Shown piece after piece: positions 1-8,395 of a stretch of DNA of 64,000 nt. Below the pieces are notes generated by a model, which was given only the letters and a program-made list of their open reading frames with translations, did not search any database and was not told where the DNA came from. The position numbers and the translations under genes are program-made. How positions within the stretch are numbered: position 1 is the stretch's first letter; the number at the start of each line of letters is the position of its first letter. Source of the DNA: Streptomyces sp. NBC_00237. GTDB lineage: Bacteria > Actinomycetota > Actinomycetes > Streptomycetales > Streptomycetaceae. The DNA is taken from positions 795,993 to 859,992 of the forward strand of contig NZ_JAPEMT010000001.1 in assembly GCF_026342435.1 (NCBI RefSeq), in the 5' to 3' direction.

Positions 1-545
1 AGCAGCCGTACGTTCGCCGTCGCGACGGTCCGCGCCAGCGCCACGCACGTGAGCACCAGCAGGACGGCGGCGACGACGGCGGTCAGTGCCGCCGCGAAGC
101 CGTGCGCGACGGCGATCACGGACCCGACCGCCAGGCACACCGTGAACAGCGGCCCTATGCCCACCAGCGAAGCGGCGAGCAGCGCACGCACCAGCGGCCT
201 GGGCCGCAGGGGCAGCATCACCAGCCGTGACGGGTCCATCGTCTCGTCCCCGCTCGGGAAGAACAGCGGCATGAACGTCCACGCGACAGCGACGACGAGC
301 GCCAGCAGCAGCGTCACCGTCGACGCGTAGTCCGTCCCGCGCAGTGCGAGCAGCCCCACCAGCAGCAGCGCCGAGAAGAGCAGCACCAGTACGGCGCTCG
401 TGATGAACGCCGCCTTGCGCCCGGAGGACTGCCGCAGCCCGTTCTTCAGCAGCGACAGCTTCAGCCGTACGAACAGAGGCGTCAGCCCCGTCGAGACCGA
501 GGCCGGAGTGGCGGTCCCGGGGGTGTGTCCCGCGACGACGCTCAT
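1..545 (-). CDS. ABC transporter permease, N-terminal part (runs off the window)
   Basis: This is the membrane half of an ABC exporter, of which the first 181 residues are visible; the rest lies before base 1. Reading the minus strand from the ATG at 545 gives a soluble, Thr/Pro-rich start, then a hydrophobic run near residues 45-68, another near 75-95, and further hydrophobic stretches from about 120 on, so several membrane spans. Its ATG overlaps the stop of the ATPase gene by 4 bp (ATGA), so the two are translationally coupled and very likely form one transporter. The substrate cannot be read from the sequence. Confidence 0.85.
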   Translation of the reverse strand, partial: MSVVAGHTPGTATPASVSTGLTPLFVRLKLSLLKNGLRQSSGRKAAFITSAVLVLLFSALLLVGLLALRGTDYASTVTLLLALVVAVAWTFMPLFFPSGDETMDPSRLVMLPLRPRPLVRALLAASLVGIGPLFTVCLAVGSVIAVAHGFAAALTAVVAAVLLVLTCVALARTVATANVRL

Positions 546-1360
546 CGCGCCGCTCCGCCGCCGAGCCAGTCCAGGCTCTCACCGGCGTCCCGCCCGTTGG
601 CCCCCACGAGCTCCAGGAACGCGTTCTGAAGCGTCGGAGCGTCGCCCCGCACCTCCGCGAGGGTGCCCTGGGCGCGGATCTGTCCTGCGGCCATCACGGC
701 CACCCAGTCGCACAGCGACTCCACCAGCTCCATGACGTGGCTGGAGAAGACGACCGTGGCACCGGAGCTGGTGTACCGCTCCAGCACTCCACGGATGGTC
801 TGCGCGGACACCGGGTCGACGCCCTCGAACGGTTCGTCGAGGAACAACACTTCCGGGTTGTGCAGCAGAGCCGCCGCCAGACCGATCTTCTTGCGCATGC
901 CGGTCGAGTAGTCGACGACCAGCTTGTGCTGGGAGCCCGCCAGATCGAGCACCTCAAGAAGCTGCGTGGCGCGCTTGTCGACCTCGTCACCGGGCAGCCC
1001 CCGCAACCGCCCGCTGTACGCCAGGAGTTCGCGCCCGGACAGGCGCTCGAACAGGCGAAGTCCCTCCGGCAGCACGCCGATCCGCGACTTCACCTGCACC
1101 GGGTCGGCCCACACGTCGTGGCCGCCGATGTGCACGGTGCCCTGGTCGGGGCGCAGAAGCCCCGTCACCATCGACAGCGTGGTGGTCTTGCCCGCCCCGT
1201 TCGGGCCGACCAGGCCGATGAACTTCCCGGCCGGTAGTTCCAGATCGATTCCGGCGACGGCGATCTGCTCGCCGAACCGCTTCCACAATCCCTGAACACG
1301 TACAGCGGCGGGCGGCGCAGGTCGCGCTCCGCCCGCCTTGTCGAATGCCTGGTCAGGCAT
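542..1360 (-). CDS. ABC transporter ATP-binding protein
   Basis: This 272-residue nucleotide-binding subunit should power the permease encoded immediately downstream. Walker A is GPNGAGKT near residue 55. The signature region reads STGMRKK rather than the classical LSGGQ, and is followed by the Walker B stretch VLFLDEPFEGVDP and the switch histidine in SSHVME. The variant signature and the EGVDP D-loop are typical of ABC-2-type exporter ATPases. The ATG start at 1360 gives the usual family length. A 42-bp gap separates it from the prim-pol gene upstream on the same strand, so the three genes could be one transcription unit. Confidence 0.93.
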   Translation of the reverse strand: MPDQAFDKAGGARPAPPAAVRVQGLWKRFGEQIAVAGIDLELPAGKFIGLVGPNGAGKTTTLSMVTGLLRPDQGTVHIGGHDVWADPVQVKSRIGVLPEGLRLFERLSGRELLAYSGRLRGLPGDEVDKRATQLLEVLDLAGSQHKLVVDYSTGMRKKIGLAAALLHNPEVLFLDEPFEGVDPVSAQTIRGVLERYTSSGATVVFSSHVMELVESLCDWVAVMAAGQIRAQGTLAEVRGDAPTLQNAFLELVGANGRDAGESLDWLGGGAAR

Positions 1361-1401
1361 GTCGTCTGCCTTTCGTGGGTCCCCGTGATACGGGGCCCAC
1401 C

Positions 1402-2091
1402 CTATGTTCGAGCGCGCCCCCGTGCAGCTGCTGCCTCACGCCCGCAGGCGTACGCGAGAGGGCTGATCAGCTCTTCCGCGTCCGGCAGCCACCGGTTCGC
1501 GGGAGTGGGGCGGCGCGCCCACTGCACGGCGCCCATCGCGCCCATCCGGGTCGGCGGGGCCGCCACGTAGTCGCCCTCGCCGCGCGCGATCAGGTCGAGC
1601 GCGCTGGGCGCCCAGCCCAACTTCCGTACCAGATCGGGAATCTTGGCCCCCGCGCCCGGCAGCACGAAGAACAGCAGGCGCCGGTCAGGGGTGTTGGTGA
1701 CGGGACCGAGGGTGAGCTCCATGCGCTCCATGCGGGCGAGCGCCAGGAAACCGGCCGTCTCCGGCACGTCGATGGCGTCGAAGGTGCGCCCGGTGGGCAG
1801 CAGGATCGAGGACTTCGGGTTCTTCTGCCACATCCTGCGCGCGGCGACGGCGCTGCCCGTCGCCTGTGTCGCCCAGTCGTTCTTCGCCGCGTGCGCACCG
1901 GGGGCGGCGCACGCCACGTCCCCGCACGTGCAGCGCTCCACCCCCTCTTCGGCCTCCAGCCAGGTGCCGGGGACCACGTCCCAGTGCCGTTCTTCCGCGT
2001 ACCGCACGGCGCTGTCGAGCAGTTGATCGCCGCGCTGCTGGGGGATCTGGGCTGCGTCCGTGACGTCCGTGACTCCGATGGTCTCTTCCAC
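1402..2091 (-). CDS. Bifunctional primase/polymerase (prim-pol) domain protein
   Basis: The protein resembles the small actinobacterial prim-pol domain proteins (archaeo-eukaryotic primase fold), here about 229 residues with no attached helicase. Visible traits are a Cys/His cluster near residues 50-65 (RCTCGDVACAAPGAHAAK), the core ILLPTGRTFDAIDVP and a C-terminal PPTRMG segment. Most homologues I recall have this single-domain form; a role in DNA repair or replication restart is only inferred from the fold. I chose the GTG at 2091 (reading MEETIGVTD) because a GGAG lies upstream; the longer GTG start at 2115 has no ribosome site. The 291-bp region to the divergent regulator is relatively A/T-rich near 2295-2345 and probably holds the promoters of both. 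Confidence 0.75.
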   Translation of the reverse strand: MEETIGVTDVTDAAQIPQQRGDQLLDSAVRYAEERHWDVVPGTWLEAEEGVERCTCGDVACAAPGAHAAKNDWATQATGSAVAARRMWQKNPKSSILLPTGRTFDAIDVPETAGFLALARMERMELTLGPVTNTPDRRLLFFVLPGAGAKIPDLVRKLGWAPSALDLIARGEGDYVAAPPTRMGAMGAVQWARRPTPANRWLPDAEELISPLAYACGREAAAARGRART

Positions 2092-2382
2092 GAACAGCTC
2101 AACTCCAGCCACCACCTGTGGTTACGGGCGCGCGCGACCGGGAGATGGAGCATCGATCCTGCATACGGGGCGCATGGGTGCACGGGCGGGGGCGCGCAGG
2201 TGGCTGCGGTGCGGGGAGCGGGCAACCACAGAAGTGGAGGCGAGGAGGTACCGGAAATACCTCCGGCTTCCGGCATCTCCACGTATGACCTGCATTCTTT
2301 GCATATACACCGGGCAGTGATCTCCGCACGAATTCAGAGGAATTCACGAGGACTTCATCAGCGCCCGCACCAGGGGGTACAC

Positions 2383-3771
2383 ATGGCAGCCAGGCCGCTC
2401 GTCGCCCGCCAGCCGAACGAACGACTCCAGGCGCTCATCCAGGAAGCCGGATGCTCCAACGCAGGGCTGGCCCGACGGGTCAACATGTGCGGCGCGGAGC
2501 ACGGACTCGATCTCCGTTACGACAAGACCTCAGTGGCCCGGTGGCTGCGCGGCCAGCAGCCCCGTGGGCGGGCCCCCGGGATCATCGCCGAGGCCCTCGG
2601 CCGCAAGCTGGGGCGCACCGTCACCATCGACGAGATCGGCATGGCCAACGGCAAGAACCTGGCGTCCGGCATCGGGCTCCAGTTCTCGCCGACCGTACTG
2701 GGGGCCATCGAGCAGGTCTGCGAGCTGTGGCGCAGCGACGTGGGGCGCCGCGACTTCCTGTCCGGGTCGTCGGTGGCGGCCTCCGCCCTGGTGGAGCCCA
2801 GCAGGGACTGGCTGATCACGGGTGCGGACCACCAGGTGGCGCGCACGGCGGGGTCGCGGGTGGGGCCCAGCGACGTGGAGGCGGTGCGGGCGACGACGGA
2901 GGCGCTGACCGCGCTGGACCACAGGTTCGGCAGCGGGCACGTGCGGCCGATCGTCGTGCACTACCTGAACAGTGTGGTGTCCGGGCTGCTGTCGGGTTCG
3001 TACCGGGAGGCGGTGGGGCGGGAACTCTTCGCCGCCGTCGCACGGTTGACGGAGCTTGCCGGATACATGGCGGTCGACACCGGCCAACCGGGGCTGGCGC
3101 AGCGGTACTACATCCAGGCGCTGCGGCTCGCCCAGGCGGCGGGGGACAGGGGCTACGGCGGCTACGTGCTGGCCGCCTCCATGAGTCACCTGGCGGCGCA
3201 GCTCGGGAACCCCCGCGAGATCGCGCAGTTGGCGCGGGCGGCGCAGGAAGGCGCGCGGGGGAGGGTCACCCCGCGTGCGGAGGCGATGTTCTACGCGGCG
3301 GAGGCGCGGGGGCACGCCCTGCTGGGGGACGAGCGCACCTGCGGCTCCGTGTCGGCGAAGGCGCAGTCCGCGATGGAGAGGGCGCACGACGCGGGGGACT
3401 CCGGGGACGACCCGGTGTGGATCTCGCACTTCGACCAGGCTTACCTGGCCGATGAGTTGGCGCACTGCCACCGCGACCTGGGGCAGGCGGACGCGGCGGC
3501 GCGCAGGGCGAACGAGAGCCTGTCCGGGCACCCCGACAGCAGGGTGCGCAGGCGCGCCATCGGCCTCGTGCTCCTGGCGACCGCACAGGTGCAGCAGCGG
3601 GAGGTGGAGCAGGCGTGTCACACCGGCACGCGCGCTGTGGAGCTGCTGAGCACCCTGCGGTCGAACCGGGGTGCGGAGTACCTGGAGGACTTCCAGCAGC
3701 GGCTCGCCCCGTACCGCGACGAGCCCGCGGTGCGGGAGTTCGGGGCGCGGATGGAGATCCAGGCGGCGTAG
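2383..3771 (+). CDS. NsdA/NsdB-type transcriptional regulator with TPR-like helices
   Basis: This 462-residue regulator has an N-terminal helix-turn-helix (about residues 10-75, LARRVNMCG and SVARWLRGQQPRGRAPG) and a long all-helical C-terminal part of TPR-like repeats (about 170-440). This layout matches the NsdA/NsdB family of Streptomyces, whose known members repress development and antibiotic production. I recognise the family but not the orthologue. The open frame continues far upstream, but the ATG at 2383 follows AGGGGG at 8-bp spacing and begins where homology begins. A curious RRDFLSGSS near residue 125 looks like a twin-arginine motif but is internal and common in this family. Confidence 0.85.
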   Translation: MAARPLVARQPNERLQALIQEAGCSNAGLARRVNMCGAEHGLDLRYDKTSVARWLRGQQPRGRAPGIIAEALGRKLGRTVTIDEIGMANGKNLASGIGLQFSPTVLGAIEQVCELWRSDVGRRDFLSGSSVAASALVEPSRDWLITGADHQVARTAGSRVGPSDVEAVRATTEALTALDHRFGSGHVRPIVVHYLNSVVSGLLSGSYREAVGRELFAAVARLTELAGYMAVDTGQPGLAQRYYIQALRLAQAAGDRGYGGYVLAASMSHLAAQLGNPREIAQLARAAQEGARGRVTPRAEAMFYAAEARGHALLGDERTCGSVSAKAQSAMERAHDAGDSGDDPVWISHFDQAYLADELAHCHRDLGQADAAARRANESLSGHPDSRVRRRAIGLVLLATAQVQQREVEQACHTGTRAVELLSTLRSNRGAEYLEDFQQRLAPYRDEPAVREFGARMEIQAA

Positions 3772-3987
3772 CGCCGCGGCTCCTGGCGCGGTGCTACGCG
3801 TCAATGCGGCGCGTCATCAGCGTCAACTCCCGTCCTTTCGTTACGAGGAGGCTGTAGGGGTACGGGGCTGGCCTGCACGGATCGCGGGTGCGTGGCCCGG
3901 GGGCGGTGTCACCCGGTAGCGTGAACCGGTGATTCCGTCCCTCGCCCCTGCGGCGAGGCCGCCCAGTACCGATGGCAGGAGCCCCCG

Positions 3988-5571
3988 TTGACGCAGAGCG
4001 AGCAGGGTGATGAGCCGCAGCATCCCGCTGTGCGCCCCGCACACGAGGGCGTAGTGCTGCCCCCGGCACAGCAGCAGTGGACCGGGGCACCGGGTCCGAT
4101 GCCGGGCCCGATGCCGGGTCACGCACCAGGACAGGTGCCAGGACACGCGCCAGGGCAGGCACCAGGGCAGGCGACACCGCCGCAGGGGCAGAGCTGGAGC
4201 CAGCCGTGGGGGCCGGGGGCGCAGCAGCAGACACCCCAGCAGGCGCAACAGGCGCAGCAACAGCCCGGGCAGGCGCAGGTGCCTCAGCAGCCCGTGTGGG
4301 GTGCGCCCGCCGCGCCAGGCCCGGATGCGGGGCCCACCCAGTACATGCCGGTCGTGCCGTCGGAGCCCGTCGTGTCCGGCGGGGACGCCGAGCCGACGCA
4401 GTTCATGCCGCCCGTGCCGTCCGGGCCGTCCGGGCCGGGTGCGCTGCCGCCGGAGAACCCCGTGGGGTCCGCACCGACGGCCCCGCCCGGTCACCTGGAC
4501 GGGACCCAGTTCCTCGGGCAGCAGGCGCTCCAGCCGCCCGCCGGGTCGGACGCGGACGCCACGCAGTACCTCCCGCCGGTGCCCGCGGACGCTCCGTACG
4601 CGCAGAACCCGCAGCAGCAGAACCCACAGCACCAGATGCCACAGCAGCACCAGATGCCGCAGAGCCCTCAGCAGGCGCAGTACGGCACGCAGGGCGGTGG
4701 CGCGCCCGTGCTCCCCGGCATCCCCGGTGAGCGGCAGCCGCTCGCCGAGTTCGACAGCCTCTTCCGCACGCAGCCCCCTGCCGGTGCGCAGGAGCCCGAG
4801 GGGGCGGCCTCCACCCAGCAGATGCCGCGCTTCCTGCCGCCCCGGCAGCAGGAGGCCGAGCAGGAGGAAGCGCGCTACCAGCAGTTCCAGCAGCCCCTTG
4901 CGCAGAACGGCGGTCCCGCCCCGCGCAAGCGCAAGATCTCGCCGATTCCGCTCGTCGCCGCCGTGGTCGTCGGCTGCTCGGTGATCGGTCTGGGCATCGG
5001 CGCGCTGCTGAGCTCCAAGAACGACGACAAGGGCGCGAAGGACGACACCACGAACACCGCCGCCGGTTCGAAGCTGCCCAACCAGGAGACCGCCGACTCG
5101 GCGGCCGACCCGGCGAAGGCGCAGGCACAGGCGCTCGACAAACTGCTCGCCGACAGCAACGACAGCCGGGCCTCGGTGATCAACGCGGTCGCCGCCATCG
5201 GCAGCTGCGGCGACCTGTCCCAGGCCGCCACCGACCTGCGCGCCGCAGCCACCCAGCGGCGCGGCCTGGTGACCCGGTTGCAGGCCCTCAAGGTCGACAA
5301 ACTGACCGGCCACGCGGAGCTCACCGCCGCGCTCAACGGTGCCTGGCAGGCGTCGGCGGCGGCGGACGACCACTACGCGCAGTGGGCGGACAGGGTGGCG
5401 GGCGACAAGGACCGCTTCTGCCGCGACGGCAAGGCGAAGGCGACCCAGGAGCGGCGCGCGGGCGACCGGGAGAGCGGTACGGCCTCGCAGAAGAAGCAGC
5501 AGGCCGTGAGCCCGTGGAACGCGATCGCCGGGAAGTACGGCCTGACCAAGCACCAGGCGAGCGAGCTGTAA
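3988..5571 (+). CDS. Pro/Gln-rich single-pass membrane protein with TQ[YF] repeats
   Basis: No enzymatic domain is recognisable in this 527-residue protein. Residues 1-310 are a disordered Pro/Gln/Gly-rich tail, followed by a basic stop (RKRK), one membrane span (about 315-340, IPLVAAVVVGCSVIGLGIG) and a roughly 190-residue helical domain predicted outside the cell. The tail carries four spaced copies of an acidic-TQ motif: GPTQYMPVVP, EPTQFMPPVP, DGTQFLGQQ and DATQYLPPVP. Such TQ sites could be substrates of membrane Ser/Thr kinases read by FHA domains, but that is inference. The start is TTG at 3988, preceded by CAGGAG. A 216-bp region without genes lies upstream. Confidence 0.8.
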   Translation: MTQSEQGDEPQHPAVRPAHEGVVLPPAQQQWTGAPGPMPGPMPGHAPGQVPGHAPGQAPGQATPPQGQSWSQPWGPGAQQQTPQQAQQAQQQPGQAQVPQQPVWGAPAAPGPDAGPTQYMPVVPSEPVVSGGDAEPTQFMPPVPSGPSGPGALPPENPVGSAPTAPPGHLDGTQFLGQQALQPPAGSDADATQYLPPVPADAPYAQNPQQQNPQHQMPQQHQMPQSPQQAQYGTQGGGAPVLPGIPGERQPLAEFDSLFRTQPPAGAQEPEGAASTQQMPRFLPPRQQEAEQEEARYQQFQQPLAQNGGPAPRKRKISPIPLVAAVVVGCSVIGLGIGALLSSKNDDKGAKDDTTNTAAGSKLPNQETADSAADPAKAQAQALDKLLADSNDSRASVINAVAAIGSCGDLSQAATDLRAAATQRRGLVTRLQALKVDKLTGHAELTAALNGAWQASAAADDHYAQWADRVAGDKDRFCRDGKAKATQERRAGDRESGTASQKKQQAVSPWNAIAGKYGLTKHQASEL

Positions 5572-5655
5572 CGAGGGTCCCGTGTGCGCGGCGCGGCAGG
5601 CACGTCGCCGCGGTCGCGCCATGGGGGCTTTGTCCGGTCCGGATTCGCATGCCCG

Positions 5656-5672
5656 TACGATCGGCAACCGTG
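5656..5672 (+). promoter_or_regulatory. Probable leaderless promoter (-10 TACGAT) for the 5670 gene
   Basis: TACGAT at 5656-5661 matches the Streptomyces -10 consensus and ends 8 bp before a GTG codon at 5670, the spacing expected when transcription starts at the start codon itself. TTGTCC at 5630-5635 may be the -35 but the 20-bp spacer is long. No Shine-Dalgarno sequence precedes that GTG. The element is what fixes the start chosen for the downstream gene. Confidence 0.5.
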
Positions 5673-6164
5673 CAAAGTTCAGCGAACCCTTCCCGTCGCG
5701 GCCGTCGCTCCACCACCATGGGCGGCATGCCGCTGAATGACATGCCGTGGTGGCGCTGGCGCACTCAGGTGCGTTCCGCGCTGCACATGCTCTCTGACCC
5801 CGTCTTCCACCAGGAGTGCTGGCTCGCGGGACAGGAGGGCTACGGGGACATCACCGACGCCGTCTACCGCCTCGTCGAGGACACCTGGCTCGACAACTGG
5901 TCCGCCGAGAAGTACGTCGGGTCCATATTCAGGGACCCGGACGAGGCGGCCCTCGTGGACGTGGCCGTGCTCCGGGTCCTGCGGATCATGCACCAGGTCG
6001 GCGCGGACGCCCCCGTGTCGGCGTACCTGGCCAACCCGGGCTGGCCCGACGCCGTGCGTGCCGCCCGCGACGCACACGTACGGATGGCGCAGAGCGACGG
6101 CGACGACCCGGACGTCGCGCCGCGCTCCCTGGAGGTCATCCGCATTCTGACCAGGTCTGCCTGA
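5670..6164 (+). CDS. Conserved hypothetical protein, SCO-type 164 aa
   Basis: I recognise this as a conserved actinomycete protein of unknown function but cannot assign a domain. It starts with a short basic Ser/Arg-rich segment and GGMPLNDMPWWRWRTQ, then an alpha-helical acidic body with the pattern LVEDTWLDNWSAEKYVG and SIFRDPDEAALVD. There is no signal peptide or membrane span. Possible starts are ATG 5649, GTG 5670 and ATG 5718; the leaderless promoter favours 5670. It lies 29 bp before purU and could be cotranscribed with it. Confidence 0.75.
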   Translation: MQSSANPSRRGRRSTTMGGMPLNDMPWWRWRTQVRSALHMLSDPVFHQECWLAGQEGYGDITDAVYRLVEDTWLDNWSAEKYVGSIFRDPDEAALVDVAVLRVLRIMHQVGADAPVSAYLANPGWPDAVRAARDAHVRMAQSDGDDPDVAPRSLEVIRILTRSA

Positions 6165-6193
6165 ATCAGTACGGTGTGCGATCCTCTGGGGTC

Positions 6194-7081
6194 ATGAGCG
6201 ACCCCACCCCCCAGTCCGCAGAACGGCCCGAAACCGACCACTACGTCCTCACCCTGTCCTGCCCGGACAAACAGGGCATCGTGCACGCCGTGTCCAGCTA
6301 CCTGTTCATGACCGGCTGCAACATCGAGGACAGCAGGCAGTTCGGCGACCACGACACGGGACTGTTCTTCATGCGGGTCGCCTTCTCCGCCGAGGCTCCG
6401 GTGTCCGTCGAGAAGCTGCGCGCCAGCTTCGCCGCCATCGGCGACTCCTTCCGGATGGACTGGCAGATCCACCGGGCCGAGGACCGGATGCGGATCGTGC
6501 TGATGGTCAGCAAGTTCGGGCACTGTCTGAACGACCTGCTGTTCCGCTCAAGGATCGGCGCGTTGCCGGTGGAGATCGCCGCCGTCGTCTCCAACCACCC
6601 GGACTTCCGCGAGCTGGTCTCCACGTACGACATCCCCTTCCACCACATCCCCGTGACGAAGGACACCAAGGCCGACGCCGAGCAGCAGGTGCTCGACCTG
6701 GTGGCCGCCGAGAACGTCGAGCTGGTCGTCCTCGCGCGCTACATGCAGGTGCTGTCCGACAACCTGTGCAAGCAGCTCAGCGGCCGGATCATCAACATCC
6801 ACCACTCCTTCCTGCCGAGCTTCAAGGGCGCCAAGCCCTACCACCAGGCGCACGCGCGCGGCGTGAAGCTGATCGGCGCGACCGCCCACTACGTGACGGC
6901 CGACCTCGACGAGGGGCCGATCATCGAGCAGGAGGTCGAGCGGGTCGGCCACGAGGTCACCCCGGAGCAGCTCGTGGCGATCGGCCGCGACGTGGAGTGC
7001 CAGGCGCTGGCGCGCGCGGTGAAGTGGCACAGCGAACACCGGGTGCTGCTCAACGGGCACCGTACGGTCGTCTTCGCCTAG
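6194..7081 (+). CDS. purU: Formyltetrahydrofolate deformylase
   Basis: The 295-residue enzyme hydrolyses 10-formyltetrahydrofolate to formate and tetrahydrofolate, balancing one-carbon pools. An ACT-type regulatory domain (LTLSCPDKQGIVHAVS, residues 17-90) precedes the formyl hydrolase core, which carries the characteristic LARYMQVLS, INIHHSFLPSFKGAKPYHQA and GATAHYVTADLDEGPI motifs with the catalytic Asn, His and Asp. Length agrees with E. coli PurU (280). The ATG at 6194 is the first that leaves the ACT domain intact; it has little Shine-Dalgarno sequence and may also be leaderless. Repeats and a strong terminator follow. Confidence 0.96.
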   Translation: MSDPTPQSAERPETDHYVLTLSCPDKQGIVHAVSSYLFMTGCNIEDSRQFGDHDTGLFFMRVAFSAEAPVSVEKLRASFAAIGDSFRMDWQIHRAEDRMRIVLMVSKFGHCLNDLLFRSRIGALPVEIAAVVSNHPDFRELVSTYDIPFHHIPVTKDTKADAEQQVLDLVAAENVELVVLARYMQVLSDNLCKQLSGRIINIHHSFLPSFKGAKPYHQAHARGVKLIGATAHYVTADLDEGPIIEQEVERVGHEVTPEQLVAIGRDVECQALARAVKWHSEHRVLLNGHRTVVFA

Positions 7082-7160
7082 CACCAGGAGTCGCCTGGTC
7101 CGAGGATGCGCCTGGCACCAGGAGAGCCTGGTTCGAGGATGCGCCTGGCACCAGGAGAGG
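7081..7160 (+). repeat. Tandem repeat (33-34 bp, 2.4 copies) directly after purU
   Basis: Units begin GCACCAGGAG and end GAGGATGCGCCTG at 7081-7114 and 7115-7147, with a third partial copy at 7148-7160. Each unit contains a CCAGG/CCTGG inverted pair that could form a small hairpin. The array begins at the last base of the purU stop codon and runs into the terminator hairpin. Confidence 0.85.
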
Positions 7161-7165
7161 TGCTC

Positions 7166-7195
7166 GCGCGTGCACCCTCCTGCGGGTGCACGCGC
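7166..7195 (+). terminator. Terminator hairpin after purU
   Basis: A perfect 12-bp stem, GCGCGTGCACCC at 7166-7177 pairing with GGGTGCACGCGC at 7184-7195, encloses the loop TCCTGC. There is no T tract, as is normal in Streptomyces. It sits between purU and the convergent anti-sigma gene, so it can serve both strands. Confidence 0.8.
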
Positions 7196-7240
7196 GCACC
7201 CTTCAGCGCGTCGTCCTGCCGGTCCTGCCGACGTACGTCG

Positions 7241-8395
7241 TCACAGCCGTGACAGGGACGCCGCCGCGAACAGCACGTCCCGCACCGCCCCCTTGTCGCC
7301 GCCCTGCCCCGCCGCGGCCTCCTGCGGCGACACGTGCCCGGCCGCGAGCTGGCAGAACTCGACGCCGTCCAGCGCGATGTGCGCCACCTCGTGCTCCGGA
7401 GAGGCAGCGGCGGCGGGGGAGTCCAGCGGGATGTACCAGTGCCCGCCGCCCGCGCCCTCCACTTCGAGGTGCAGCGTGCGCCCCGGAGAGCCCGCCGCGA
7501 CGAGCCCCCGCGCGGGCGGCGCGAGTCCGGCCCGGCGGCGGGCGGCCAGCGTGCCGGGCAGCAGCCGGGCCGCCAGATCGATCAGCTCGTGCAGATGCGC
7601 CCCCGAGGGCGGCTCGTACGGGTAGTCCACGGCGTGCGCGATGTCGTCGGCGTGCACCCAGCACTCGAAGGCACGCTCAAGGAGCGCGTCCTTGAGGGGC
7701 AGGGAGAAGGCGCCGTACGAGACCTCCAGTTCGGCGGCGCCCCGGCCCGCGAAGGACACCGTCCGTACCAGCGTGTGGCCCTGCTCGCGCCACGGGACGC
7801 GCACGGCCCGGGTGGGAGGCTGCCGGGAGCCCAGCCAGTACGCCTCCGTACGGCTGGTGGGATCGCCGCCGCCGTCGAGCGCGAGGGGGTCGGCCAGGCC
7901 CAGCGCGTCGGCGACGAGGCCGTCGACGGTCATCAGGTGTCCGATGACCGCGGCGACCGTCGCCTTGCGCCGCACCGGATGCTCCCCCTCGAACCAGCGC
8001 AGCTGCACGGGCGCGTGCCACTCGCCCGGGTCGATGTCCGCGAGGAGGGCGTCGAGGCGGGCCGTCTCCGTGTCGTACGGCTGCGCCCACGCCGGTACCG
8101 GGATGCGCGCCGGGCGGCGGCCCAGGCAGGTGTCAAGGACCCGGGAGCGCAGCATGGGGTCCAGGTCGAGCCCGCGCTCGGCCTGGAGCAGCCCGACCGC
8201 GTCCCGCAGCCGCAGCGCCTCCTCCGCGCACGGGGCGCACTCGGTGAGGTGCTCCTCCACGACGAGGGTCTCCTCGGCGGAGCAGGCGGCCAGCGCCCAC
8301 GCCCCGAGCAGCGACTTGAGGACCCGGTGCGAGAGGACCGTGCCGTCCGCCCCCGGGGGCACGCCCCCGGCCTCCGCCTCGTACGTCTCGCTCAC
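7241..8395 (-). CDS. Zinc-finger anti-sigma factor fused to a maleylpyruvate-isomerase-type domain
   Basis: The N-terminal 75 residues carry an anti-sigma zinc motif, HLTECAPC (H-x3-C-x2-C, about residues 49-56), and should bind the ECF sigma factor encoded just upstream with a 4-bp ATGA overlap. The remaining 300 residues match the DinB/mycothiol-dependent maleylpyruvate isomerase fold: an N-terminal helical bundle (DALLADIDPGEWHAPV, AAVIGHLMTVDGLV) and a C-terminal domain with the HADDIAHAVDYPY segment. No membrane span is visible, so this is a soluble anti-sigma factor rather than the usual transmembrane type. A thiol- or metal-linked release of the sigma factor is an inference from the fused fold. 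Total length 384. Confidence 0.88.
   Translation of the reverse strand: MSETYEAEAGGVPPGADGTVLSHRVLKSLLGAWALAACSAEETLVVEEHLTECAPCAEEALRLRDAVGLLQAERGLDLDPMLRSRVLDTCLGRRPARIPVPAWAQPYDTETARLDALLADIDPGEWHAPVQLRWFEGEHPVRRKATVAAVIGHLMTVDGLVADALGLADPLALDGGGDPTSRTEAYWLGSRQPPTRAVRVPWREQGHTLVRTVSFAGRGAAELEVSYGAFSLPLKDALLERAFECWVHADDIAHAVDYPYEPPSGAHLHELIDLAARLLPGTLAARRRAGLAPPARGLVAAGSPGRTLHLEVEGAGGGHWYIPLDSPAAAASPEHEVAHIALDGVEFCQLAAGHVSPQEAAAGQGGDKGAVRDVLFAAASLSRL

Noticed and set aside
1345..2382. Extension of the NsdA-like gene to 1345.
   Set aside because: The upstream part is antisense to the prim-pol gene and Arg/Gly-rich; the ATG at 2383 has a ribosome site and marks the start of homology.
2758..2790. 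Twin-arginine-like RRDFLSGSS in the NsdA-like regulator.
   Set aside because: It lies about 125 residues into the protein with no following signal-peptide hydrophobic core and fits the family pattern, so export is unlikely.
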